Positions 6,682 through 14,106 of a stretch of 30,990 nucleotides of DNA are shown piece by piece. Each line of letters opens with the position of its first letter. Within the stretch, counting starts at the first letter, position 1. Origin of the DNA: Alphaproteobacteria bacterium. Lineage in GTDB: Bacteria > Pseudomonadota > Alphaproteobacteria > Rhodospirillales > Magnetospirillaceae. A program made the position numbers and the translations under genes. The notes beneath the pieces were generated by a model, which had not been told where the DNA came from, made no database searches, and saw only the letters and a program-made list of their open reading frames with translations. The stretch spans positions 1 to 30,990 of the forward strand of contig JADFZP010000002.1 in NCBI GenBank assembly GCA_015232485.1. The letters run 5' to 3'.

Positions 6682-8126
6682 CCGGTCGGGAACAGCGACT
6701 TGGCCGCCTCCTGCGCGCCGGCCACCAGGGGCGCCGGCACGATGGTCAACAGCACCACCACCGCCGCCGAGCCGGCCATGATCAGGCCCAGAGCGCGGCT
6801 GACCGGGCGGTCGAACGATTCGACCGGATCGTCGAAATACATCACCTTGACGATGCGCAGGTAGTAATAGGCCGACACCACGCTGGTCAGCACGCCAAGC
6901 ACCGCCAGCGTGAACAGCCCGCCATTTACCGCCGCGAGGAAGATGTAGAACTTGCCGAAGAAGCCGGCCAGCGGCGGAATGCCGGCCAGCGAGAACATGA
7001 AGATCGCTAGCGCCAGCGCCATCATCGGCTGCGAACGCGACAGGCCGGCAAGGTCGTCGATGCCTTCCAGCAGGCGACCCTTCTGGCGCATCGACAGGAT
7101 CACCGCGAAGGTGCCGACCGTCATGAACAGATAGATGGCGAGATAGATCAGCAGGCCGCGCACGCCCTCCTCGGACCCCGCCGCCACGCCGATCAGGGCG
7201 TATCCGACATTGCCGATCGAGCTGTAGGCCATCAGGCGCTTGATGTTGGTCTGGTTGATCGCAGCGAAGGCGCCGAGGACCATCGAGGCGATCGAGATCA
7301 GGATCACGATCTGCTGCCACTGCGCGAACAACTCGCCGAACGGCCCCAGCATCACGCGGGTCAACAGGGCCAGCGCGGCGATCTTGGGGGCCGCGCTGAA
7401 AAACGCGGTGACCGGGGTTGGCGAGCCCTCGTAGACGTCGGGCGTCCACATGTGGAAGGGCACCGCGCCGACCTTGAAGGCCAAACCGGCCAAAACGAAC
7501 ACCACGCCGATGATCACGCCGGCATGCGGTTGGCCATGCGCGGCATGGAAGACTTGGCTAAGCTGGGTGAAGCCCGTGGTGCCGGCGAAGCCGTAGATCA
7601 GCGAGGCGCCGTAAAGCAGCATGCCCGAGGCCAGCGCGCCGAGGACGAAGTATTTGAGGCCCGCCTCGGTCGCCTTGACGCTGTCGCGCTGATAGGCGGC
7701 CAGCACGTAGAGCGACAGGCTTTGCAGCTCGAGGCCGACATAAAGGGCGATGAAGTCGTTGGCCGACACCATCATCATCATGCCCAGCGTCGCGAACAGC
7801 ATGAGCAGCGGATATTCGAAGCGGGACAGCTTCTCGCGCTCGAGCCAGCCCACCGACATGGTGATGGCCAAGGCCGAGGCCGCCAGGATCAGCACCTTGG
7901 CGAAGCGGGCGAAACCGTCGATCACGAACATGCCGCCGAAGGTGGTGGCGCGCTCGCCGCCCAGCCCCCACACCATCAGCGCGACGAAGCCGAGCAGCGC
8001 CACCGACAGCAGGCTGACCGTGCGGGTCGCGTCGTCCTTGCGGAAGGCGCCCAGCATCAGAAGGGCCATGGCGCCGAGAACCAGGAGCAGCTCGGGCAGG
8101 GCCAGGGAAAGGTTCGGCATTTCCAT
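6678..8126 (-). CDS. nuoN: NADH-quinone oxidoreductase subunit N
   Basis: This 482-residue, 13-14-helix antiporter-like membrane subunit of complex I forms one of the proton channels of the membrane arm. The key charged residues of the family are present: Glu133 in YVGLELQSLSLY and Lys218 in GLAFKVGAVPFHMWTPDVYEG, with a further conserved Lys expected later in the central hydrophilic axis. It starts at ATG 8126; an in-frame ATG two codons later is also possible. It lies 15 bases after nuoM, and its TGA overlaps the birA start. It is the last complex I subunit gene. Confidence 0.97.
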   Translation of the reverse strand: MEMPNLSLALPELLLVLGAMALLMLGAFRKDDATRTVSLLSVALLGFVALMVWGLGGERATTFGGMFVIDGFARFAKVLILAASALAITMSVGWLEREKLSRFEYPLLMLFATLGMMMMVSANDFIALYVGLELQSLSLYVLAAYQRDSVKATEAGLKYFVLGALASGMLLYGASLIYGFAGTTGFTQLSQVFHAAHGQPHAGVIIGVVFVLAGLAFKVGAVPFHMWTPDVYEGSPTPVTAFFSAAPKIAALALLTRVMLGPFGELFAQWQQIVILISIASMVLGAFAAINQTNIKRLMAYSSIGNVGYALIGVAAGSEEGVRGLLIYLAIYLFMTVGTFAVILSMRQKGRLLEGIDDLAGLSRSQPMMALALAIFMFSLAGIPPLAGFFGKFYIFLAAVNGGLFTLAVLGVLTSVVSAYYYLRIVKVMYFDDPVESFDRPVSRALGLIMAGSAAVVVLLTIVPAPLVAGAQEAAKSLFPTG

Positions 8127-8141
8127 CTCTTTCTTCTCTCC

Positions 8142-9656
8142 CTAGCGCGCCGCCACGTGCAGCGGATCGCCCGAGGCCAGCGCCAGTTCGTATTTCTGGA
8201 TCAGGTTCTCGATCGAGGCATGCATGGGGTTCAGGAACGACGACGGATAGATGCCCATCCACAGCACCACTAGGATCAGCGGGGCGAACACCGCCACCTC
8301 GCGCCGATTAAGGTCGAGGATGGTCTTCAAGTCCTCGCGGGTCAGCTTTCCGAAGATCACCCGGCGGTAGAGATACAGCATGTAGGCCGCCCCCAACACC
8401 AATCCGCTGGCGGCGAAGAACGCCACCCAGGTGTTGACCTGGAACACGCCCAAGAGGACCAGGAACTCGCCCACGAAGCCCGAGGTGCCGGGCAGCCCGA
8501 CCGAGGCCAGCGTGAACAGCATGAACACCAGGGCATAGACCGGCATTCGGTTGACCAAGCCGCCGTAGCGGGCGATCTCGCGGGTGTGCATGCGGTCATA
8601 GACCACGCCGACGCACAGGAACAAGGCGCCCGACACGATGCCGTGGCTGAGCATCTGGAACATCGCCCCTTCCAGCCCCTGCACCGTCATCGAGAACACG
8701 CCGATCGTCACGTAACCCATGTGGGCCACCGACGAATAGGCGATCAGCTTCTTCATGTCGTCTTGCACCAGCGCCACCAGCGAGGTGTAGATCACCGCCA
8801 CCACCGACAGCGTGAACACCAGCGGCGCGAAGAACTCGGAGGCCAGCGGGAACATCGGCACCGAGAACCGCAGGAAGCCGTATCCGCCCATTTTCAGCAG
8901 CACGCCGGCCAGGATCACCGAGCCCGCCGTGGGCGCCTCGACATGCGCGTCGGGCAACCAGGTGTGGACCGGCCACATCGGCACCTTGACCGCGAAGGAC
9001 GCGAAGAAGGCCAGCCACAGCCAAGTCTGCATGGCGCGCGGGAAGGTGTGGGCCATCAGCGCCGGAATGTCGGTGGTGCCGGCCTGCTGGTACATGGCCA
9101 GCATGGCGATCAGCATCAGCACCGAGCCGAGCAGCGTGTAGAGGAAGAACTTGAAGGCCGCGTAGACCCGCCGGCCACCGCCCCACACGCCGATGATGAT
9201 GAACATCGGGATCAGCACGCCTTCGAAGAAGACGTAGAAGATGACGAGGTCGAGCGCCGCGAACATGCCGACCATCATGGTCTCGAGGACCAGGAAGGCG
9301 ATCATGTACTCCTTCACCCGCTTGGTGACGGCGCCGAAGCTCGACAGGATGCAAAGCGGCGTGAGGAAGGTCGCCAGCAGGACGAAGAACAGCGAGATGC
9401 CGTCGATGCCCATGTGATAGCTGATCGACAGACCGGGCAGCCACGCGGCGCGCTCTTCGAACTGGAAGTTCGACGTGTTGGGGTCGAAATTCGACCACAG
9501 CAGCAGCGAAACCAGGAAGGTCGCCACCGAGGTGAGCAGCGCGACGCTGCGCGCGTTGCGCGTCACCACGCCTGCGTCGCCGCGGATGGGGAGGATGAAC
9601 GCCGCTCCGACCAGAGGCAGGAACGTGACGATAGTCAGCAGGGGCCAATCGCTCAT
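8142..9656 (-). CDS. nuoM: NADH-quinone oxidoreductase subunit M
   Basis: This 504-residue polytopic subunit of the complex I membrane arm is a MrpD-type antiporter homologue that carries one proton pathway. Glu145 in YVFFEGVLIPMF and Lys224 in FAVKVPMWPVHTWLPDAHVEAPT match the essential Glu144 and Lys234 of E. coli NuoM in motif and order. The HTWLPDAHVEAPT signature is intact. Start at ATG 9656, seven bases after the nuoL stop. The length is normal for the family. Confidence 0.97.
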   Translation of the reverse strand: MSDWPLLTIVTFLPLVGAAFILPIRGDAGVVTRNARSVALLTSVATFLVSLLLWSNFDPNTSNFQFEERAAWLPGLSISYHMGIDGISLFFVLLATFLTPLCILSSFGAVTKRVKEYMIAFLVLETMMVGMFAALDLVIFYVFFEGVLIPMFIIIGVWGGGRRVYAAFKFFLYTLLGSVLMLIAMLAMYQQAGTTDIPALMAHTFPRAMQTWLWLAFFASFAVKVPMWPVHTWLPDAHVEAPTAGSVILAGVLLKMGGYGFLRFSVPMFPLASEFFAPLVFTLSVVAVIYTSLVALVQDDMKKLIAYSSVAHMGYVTIGVFSMTVQGLEGAMFQMLSHGIVSGALFLCVGVVYDRMHTREIARYGGLVNRMPVYALVFMLFTLASVGLPGTSGFVGEFLVLLGVFQVNTWVAFFAASGLVLGAAYMLYLYRRVIFGKLTREDLKTILDLNRREVAVFAPLILVVLWMGIYPSSFLNPMHASIENLIQKYELALASGDPLHVAAR

Positions 9657-9663
9657 GGCTGCC

Positions 9664-11595
9664 TCAACCCATCCTAATAATGAACCAGGTGACGAAGCTC
9701 GCGACGCCGATCAGCATGGCGAAGGCGTAGTGGTAGAGATAGCCGGTCTGCATCCGGCCAAGCCGCCGCGCGATGTCGCGGCTGGCCGAGGCGACCCCGT
9801 CGGGGCCGATCCCGTCGATCACCGCGCCATCGCCGCTCTTCCACAGACCGCGGCCGAGCGCGAAGGCGGGCTTCACGAACAGCATCCCGTACAACTCGTC
9901 GAAGTACCACTTGTTGAGAAAGAAGCGGTAGATCGGGCCGAACAGCGAGGCCAGCAGACCGGGCACGCCCGGCGCGAAGACGTAGAGCAGCACGCCCGTT
10001 CCGATGCCCGCCACCGCCACCGTGGTGCCGAGCATGCCCACCCAGCCGGGCAGATGATGCGCCGCCTCGATGGTGTCGTGGCCGGCCAGCACGACGATCG
10101 CGTCGCCCCAGAAGGCTTCGCGGAAATCGCCGATGAACCAGCCCTTGGCGACCAGACCGGCGAGCACCGCGCCCACCGCCAGCACGACCAGCGGCCCGAT
10201 CATCACCATCGGCGATTCGTGGACATGCGCCATGACGTGCTCGTTGGCGCGCGGCTTGCCGTGGAAGGTCAACACCAGCAGACGGGTCGAGTAGAACGCG
10301 GTCAGGAAGGCCGCCAGCGTGCCCATCCAGAAGGCGTAAGTGCCGGCCGCGCCTTGCGAGGCGTAGGCCGCCTCCAGGATCATGTGCTTCGAGTAGAAGC
10401 CGGCGAAGGGCGGAATGCCGGCCAGCGCGACGCTGCCCACCAGCATGAGGGCGTAGGTCCATTTGATGTGGCGCCAGATGCCGCCCATCCGACGGATGTC
10501 CTGCTCGTCGGACATCGCGTGGATCACCGAGCCGGCGCCGAGGAACAGCAGCGCCTTGAAGAAGGCGTGGGTCATCAGATGGAAGATCGCCGCCTCATAG
10601 GCCGAAACGCCGATCGCGAAGAACATGTAACCAAGCTGCGAGCAGGTCGAATAGGCGATGATCCGCTTGATGTCGTTCTGAACGCAGCCGACCGTCGCCG
10701 CGAAGATCGCGGTGGACGCGCCGACGATCGTCACCACCGTCAGCGCCGTTTCCGAATACTCGAACAGGGGCGACATGCGGGCGACCATGAACACGCCGGC
10801 GGTGACCATCGTCGCGGCATGGATCAGGGCCGAGACCGGGGTCGGGCCCTCCATCGCGTCGGGCAGCCAAGTGTGCAGGCCGAGCTGGGCCGACTTGCCC
10901 ATCGCGCCGACGAACAGCAGCAGGCTGATGATGGTCAAGGCGTGCCAGTCGGTGCCGAAGAAGGTCACCACCGCATCGGCCTTTTCGGGGCCGGCCGCGA
11001 AGATGACGTCGAATTGGACCGAGTCGAACAGGTAGTAGACGCCGAAGATGCCGAGCGCGAAGCCGAAATCACCCACCCGGTTGACCACGAAGGCCTTGAT
11101 CGCCGCCGCGTTGGCCGAGGGCTTTTCGTACCAGAAGCCGATCAGCAGATACGAGGCGAGGCCGACGCCCTCCCAGCCGAAGAACAGCTGGACCAGGTTG
11201 TCCGAGGTCACCAGCATCAGCATGAAGAAGGTGAACAGGCTGAGATAGGACTGGAAGCGGGCGATCGACGTGTCGTGGTGCATGTAGCCGATCGAGTAGA
11301 CGTGGACCATGAACGACACCCAGTTCACCACGATCAGCATGACCGCGGTGAGGGTGTCGATCTTCAAGGCCCAGCTGACGTCGAAGGTGCCCGACGAGAT
11401 CCAGTGCATCAGCGGCACCACGGCGGTGCCGCCGCCCAGGGCGATCTTGATGAAGACCGGCACCGACAGCATCGCCGAGACGCCGATCAGGCTGGTCGTC
11501 AGGATCTGGGCGCCCCGGTCGCCGACCCAGCGGCCGAACAATCCGGCGACGATCGCGCCGAGCAGGGGCAGGAAGACGATTGCGATGTAGACCAT
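9664..11595 (-). CDS. nuoL: NADH-quinone oxidoreductase subunit L
   Basis: This 643-residue distal antiporter-like subunit of complex I would have 16 helices, including the long lateral helix near the C-terminus. Glu142 in LFFGWEGVGLASYLLIGFWY and Lys234 in MGKSAQLGLHTWLPDAMEGPTPVSALIHAATM match the proton-channel Glu144 and Lys229 of E. coli. The ATG at 11595 is preferred: GAGGGG lies six bases upstream, overlapping the end of nuoK, whereas the upstream in-frame TTG has no such site. Only two bases separate it from the nuoK stop. Confidence 0.97.
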   Translation of the reverse strand: MVYIAIVFLPLLGAIVAGLFGRWVGDRGAQILTTSLIGVSAMLSVPVFIKIALGGGTAVVPLMHWISSGTFDVSWALKIDTLTAVMLIVVNWVSFMVHVYSIGYMHHDTSIARFQSYLSLFTFFMLMLVTSDNLVQLFFGWEGVGLASYLLIGFWYEKPSANAAAIKAFVVNRVGDFGFALGIFGVYYLFDSVQFDVIFAAGPEKADAVVTFFGTDWHALTIISLLLFVGAMGKSAQLGLHTWLPDAMEGPTPVSALIHAATMVTAGVFMVARMSPLFEYSETALTVVTIVGASTAIFAATVGCVQNDIKRIIAYSTCSQLGYMFFAIGVSAYEAAIFHLMTHAFFKALLFLGAGSVIHAMSDEQDIRRMGGIWRHIKWTYALMLVGSVALAGIPPFAGFYSKHMILEAAYASQGAAGTYAFWMGTLAAFLTAFYSTRLLVLTFHGKPRANEHVMAHVHESPMVMIGPLVVLAVGAVLAGLVAKGWFIGDFREAFWGDAIVVLAGHDTIEAAHHLPGWVGMLGTTVAVAGIGTGVLLYVFAPGVPGLLASLFGPIYRFFLNKWYFDELYGMLFVKPAFALGRGLWKSGDGAVIDGIGPDGVASASRDIARRLGRMQTGYLYHYAFAMLIGVASFVTWFIIRMG

Positions 11596-11597
11596 CT

Positions 11598-11909
11598 TCA
11601 ACCCCTCATCTGGCTGATTTCCTCGACGGCGATGGTCCCCTTGTTACGGAAGAAGACCACGACGATGGCGAGCCCGATGGCCGCCTCGGCCGCCGCGACG
11701 GTGAGCACGAACATGGTGAAGACCTGGCCCACGAGGTCGCCCAGATGGCTGGAAAACGCCACGAGGTTCAAGTTGACCGCGAGCAGCATCAGCTCGACCG
11801 ACATCAGGATGATGATGACGTTCTTCCGATTGAGGAAGATGCCGAACACCCCGGTGGTGAACAAGATCGCCGCCACCGTCAGGTAATGCGCGAGACCGAC
11901 CTGGAGCAT
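11598..11909 (-). CDS. nuoK: NADH-quinone oxidoreductase subunit K
   Basis: This 103-residue, three-helix membrane subunit is a MrpC-type protein in the proton-translocating arm of complex I. It keeps both buried glutamates: Glu39 in LMSVELMLLAVNLN and Glu75 in VAAAEAAIGLAI, equivalent to Glu36 and Glu72 in E. coli. The ATG at 11909 directly abuts the TAA of nuoJ with no spacer. The length is typical. Confidence 0.97.
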   Translation of the reverse strand: MLQVGLAHYLTVAAILFTTGVFGIFLNRKNVIIILMSVELMLLAVNLNLVAFSSHLGDLVGQVFTMFVLTVAAAEAAIGLAIVVVFFRNKGTIAVEEISQMRG

Positions 11910-12521
11910 TTAGATGCCTCCCCCACTGGGAATCTTGCGCACTTCAAGGGTGTCCTTGGCGCTGCGCGCCAACTGATCGGCGACCACCTGCTTGCGAACG
12001 CCGGGGCGCTGCCGCAGCGTCAGCAGAATGGTGCCGATCATCGCCACCAGCAGGATCACGCCCGCCGCCTGGAACAGATAAAGGTACTGGGTGTAGAGCA
12101 CCCGGCCGAGCGCCTCGGTGTTGTTCATGGTCTGCGCGTCGGGAGTCGGCGCGGCGAGGCCGGCGGCGATCTCGGGCGCGAAGGCCCACGAGCCGAACAC
12201 CATGACCAGCTCGACCAGCAGCACCAGCCCGACCAGCGCGCCGATCGGCAGGTATTGCAGGAAACCCTCCCTGAACTTCAGGAAGTTGATGTCCAGCATC
12301 ATCACCACGAACAGGAACAGCACCGCCACCGCGCCGACATAGACGATGACCAGGACCATCGCCAGGAACTCGGCGCCGAGCAGCAGGAACAGGCCCGCCG
12401 CGTTGAAGAACACCATGATCAGGAAGAGAACGGAATGGACCGGGTTGCGCGCCGAGATCACCATGACCCCGCCGGCCACCGCGAGGGCCGCGAAAACATA
12501 GAACATGATGGCCGGGATCAT
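11910..12521 (-). CDS. nuoJ: NADH-quinone oxidoreductase subunit J
   Basis: This 203-residue subunit has five predicted helices. The most conserved stretch, EFLAMVLVIVYVGAVAVLFLFVVMML, forms helix 3 with the pi-bulge that couples quinone reduction to the proton channels. SARNPVHSVLFLI near residue 24 is also typical. About 50 C-terminal residues form a charged tail of alphaproteobacterial type. Start at ATG 12521, which overlaps the stop of a possible 18-codon ORF (ATGA). A second in-frame ATG five codons downstream is less likely. Its spacing from nuoI (69 bases) is the largest gap inside the nuo genes. Confidence 0.95.
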   Translation of the reverse strand: MIPAIMFYVFAALAVAGGVMVISARNPVHSVLFLIMVFFNAAGLFLLLGAEFLAMVLVIVYVGAVAVLFLFVVMMLDINFLKFREGFLQYLPIGALVGLVLLVELVMVFGSWAFAPEIAAGLAAPTPDAQTMNNTEALGRVLYTQYLYLFQAAGVILLVAMIGTILLTLRQRPGVRKQVVADQLARSAKDTLEVRKIPSGGGI

Positions 12522-12574
12522 GCGTCCCCCTGCCCGGCCGTGCCGGGTCGTCCTGCGAAAGCGTTCGGCGTCAT
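12518..12574 (-). other. Possible 18-codon leader ORF between nuoI and nuoJ
   Basis: An ATG at 12574 opens an 18-residue frame (MTPNAFAGRPGTAGQGDA) whose TGA overlaps the nuoJ ATG as ATGA, the same coupling seen at several other junctions here. A G-rich stretch (GGGGGACGGGAC) lies upstream of its ATG. It is too short to judge coding from composition, and the gap may simply hold degenerate sequence. No known nuo gene is missing, so it would not be a complex I subunit. Confidence 0.2.
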
Positions 12575-12590
12575 GGGCGTCCCGTCCCCC

Positions 12591-13079
12591 TCAGCGGTAA
12601 GGCGCGTCGGCCGCGATGCGCGCGGCCAGTTCGGATTCCCAGCGGTCGCCATTGGCGAGAAGCCGCTGCTTGTCATACATCAACTCGGCCCGCGTCTCGG
12701 TGGCGAACTCGAAGTTCGGCCCCTCGACGATGGCGTCGACCGGGCAGGATTCCTGGCACAGGCCGCAATAGATGCACTTGGTCATGTCGATGTCGTAGCG
12801 ACGCGTGCGGCGCGAGCCGTCGTCGCGCGGCTCGGCCTCGATGGTGATGGCCAGCGCCGGGCACACCGCCTCGCACAGCTTGCAGGCGATGCAGCGTTCC
12901 TCGCCGTTGGGATAGCGACGCAACGCGTGCTCGCCACGGAAGCGCGGCGACAGCGGCCCCTTTTCATGGGGGTAGTTGATCGTCACCTTGGGCTTGAACA
13001 TGTAGCGCAGCGTCAGGGCCAAGCCCTGAAGCAGCTCGACAAGCAGGAAAGCCCTGGCGGTGCGGTCGATAAAGGACAT
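12591..13079 (-). CDS. nuoI: NADH-quinone oxidoreductase subunit I (8Fe ferredoxin)
   Basis: This 162-residue peripheral-arm subunit carries clusters N6a and N6b, passing electrons from NuoG towards N2 in NuoB. Two CxxCxxCxxxCP motifs are intact: Cys63/66/69/73 and Cys102/105/108/112. The N-terminal amphipathic helix (LVELLQGLALTLRYMF) anchors it to the membrane arm, and NYPHEKGPLSPRFRGEHALRRYPNGEERCIACKLC is classic for the alphaproteobacterial/mitochondrial (TYKY) type in order of motifs. ATG 13079 is chosen with an AGAGGG ribosome site eight bases upstream; an in-frame GTG at 13088 would sit on that site. Confidence 0.96.
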   Translation of the reverse strand: MSFIDRTARAFLLVELLQGLALTLRYMFKPKVTINYPHEKGPLSPRFRGEHALRRYPNGEERCIACKLCEAVCPALAITIEAEPRDDGSRRTRRYDIDMTKCIYCGLCQESCPVDAIVEGPNFEFATETRAELMYDKQRLLANGDRWESELAARIAADAPYR

Positions 13080-13095
13080 CGTCGTCACCCTCTCG

Positions 13096-14106
13096 TCACT
13101 TCGGCACCCAGCCGGTGGCCGTCAGCACACCGGCGGTCAACACCAGCCAGCCCAGCGAGAACGGCAGGAACACCTTCCAGCCCAGGCGCATGAGCTGGTC
13201 GTAGCGGTAGCGCGGGAAGGTCGCGCGAACCCACAGGAAACCGAACAGCAGGAAGGCGATCTTCGCGCCGAACCAGATGATGCCGGGAATCCAGGTGAAC
13301 GGCGCGATGCCGAAGGGGGCCTGCCAGCCGCCCAGGAACAGGATGGCGCCCATGGCGCTCATCAGGATCATGTTGGCGTATTCGCCCAGGAAGAACAGGG
13401 CGAAGGTCATCGCCGAATATTCGACGTTGTAGCCCGACACCAGTTCGGCCTCGGCCTCGGGCAGATCGAACGGCGAGCGGTTGGTCTCGGCCAAGGCCGA
13501 GATGAAGAAGATCACGAACAGCGGCAGATGCGGCACCACGAACCACAGCTTCTCCTGCGCCCGCACCACGTCCGAGAGGTTCAGCGACCCCACCGAGAGC
13601 AGCACCGAAATCAGCACGAAGCCGATCGACACCTCGTAGGACACCATCTGCGCCGCCGAGCGCAGGCCGCCCAGGAAGGCGTATTTCGAGTTCGACGCCC
13701 AGCCGGCCATGATGATGCCGTAGACGCCCAAGGACGAGATGGCGAACAGGTACAGGATGCCGACATTGATGTCGGCCAGCACCATGCCCTCCTGGAACGG
13801 GATCACCGCCCAGGCCACCAGACTGAGAATGAAGGTGAGCAGCGGCGCCACGATGAACACCGCCCGGTTGGCCCCGGTCGGCAGCACCGTTTCCTTGAGG
13901 AACAGCTTGGCGCCGTCGCAGATCGGTTGCAGCAAGCCGAAGGGGCCGACCACGTTGGGTCCCTTCCGCAACTGCATCGCGCCGATCACCTTGCGCTCGG
14001 CATAGGTGAGATAGGCGACCGACAGCAGCAAAGGCAGCACGATCGCGACGATCTTCAGGACGATGATTATCGTCGGGAAGAGATAGACTTGCCAGATCTC
14101 AGCCAT
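13096..14106 (-). CDS. nuoH: NADH-quinone oxidoreductase subunit H
   Basis: This 336-residue, eight-helix subunit (ND1 homologue) forms the quinone-binding chamber and the E-channel at the junction of the two arms. Conserved parts are AERKVIGAMQLRKGPN (36-51), GLLQPICDGAKLFLKE (57-72) and the acidic loop ETNRSPFDLPEAEAELVSGY (207-226), with its Glu/Asp residues intact. Its ATG lies eight bases inside the nuoG gene (ATGGCTGA overlap), so the two are probably translationally coupled. The length is normal. Confidence 0.97.
   Translation of the reverse strand: MAEIWQVYLFPTIIIVLKIVAIVLPLLLSVAYLTYAERKVIGAMQLRKGPNVVGPFGLLQPICDGAKLFLKETVLPTGANRAVFIVAPLLTFILSLVAWAVIPFQEGMVLADINVGILYLFAISSLGVYGIIMAGWASNSKYAFLGGLRSAAQMVSYEVSIGFVLISVLLSVGSLNLSDVVRAQEKLWFVVPHLPLFVIFFISALAETNRSPFDLPEAEAELVSGYNVEYSAMTFALFFLGEYANMILMSAMGAILFLGGWQAPFGIAPFTWIPGIIWFGAKIAFLLFGFLWVRATFPRYRYDQLMRLGWKVFLPFSLGWLVLTAGVLTATGWVPK

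Noticed and set aside
9475..11886. 803-residue plus-strand ORF
   Set aside because: It is antisense to nuoL and nuoK; its His/Gln/Arg/Asp-rich composition without domain structure marks it as a shadow.
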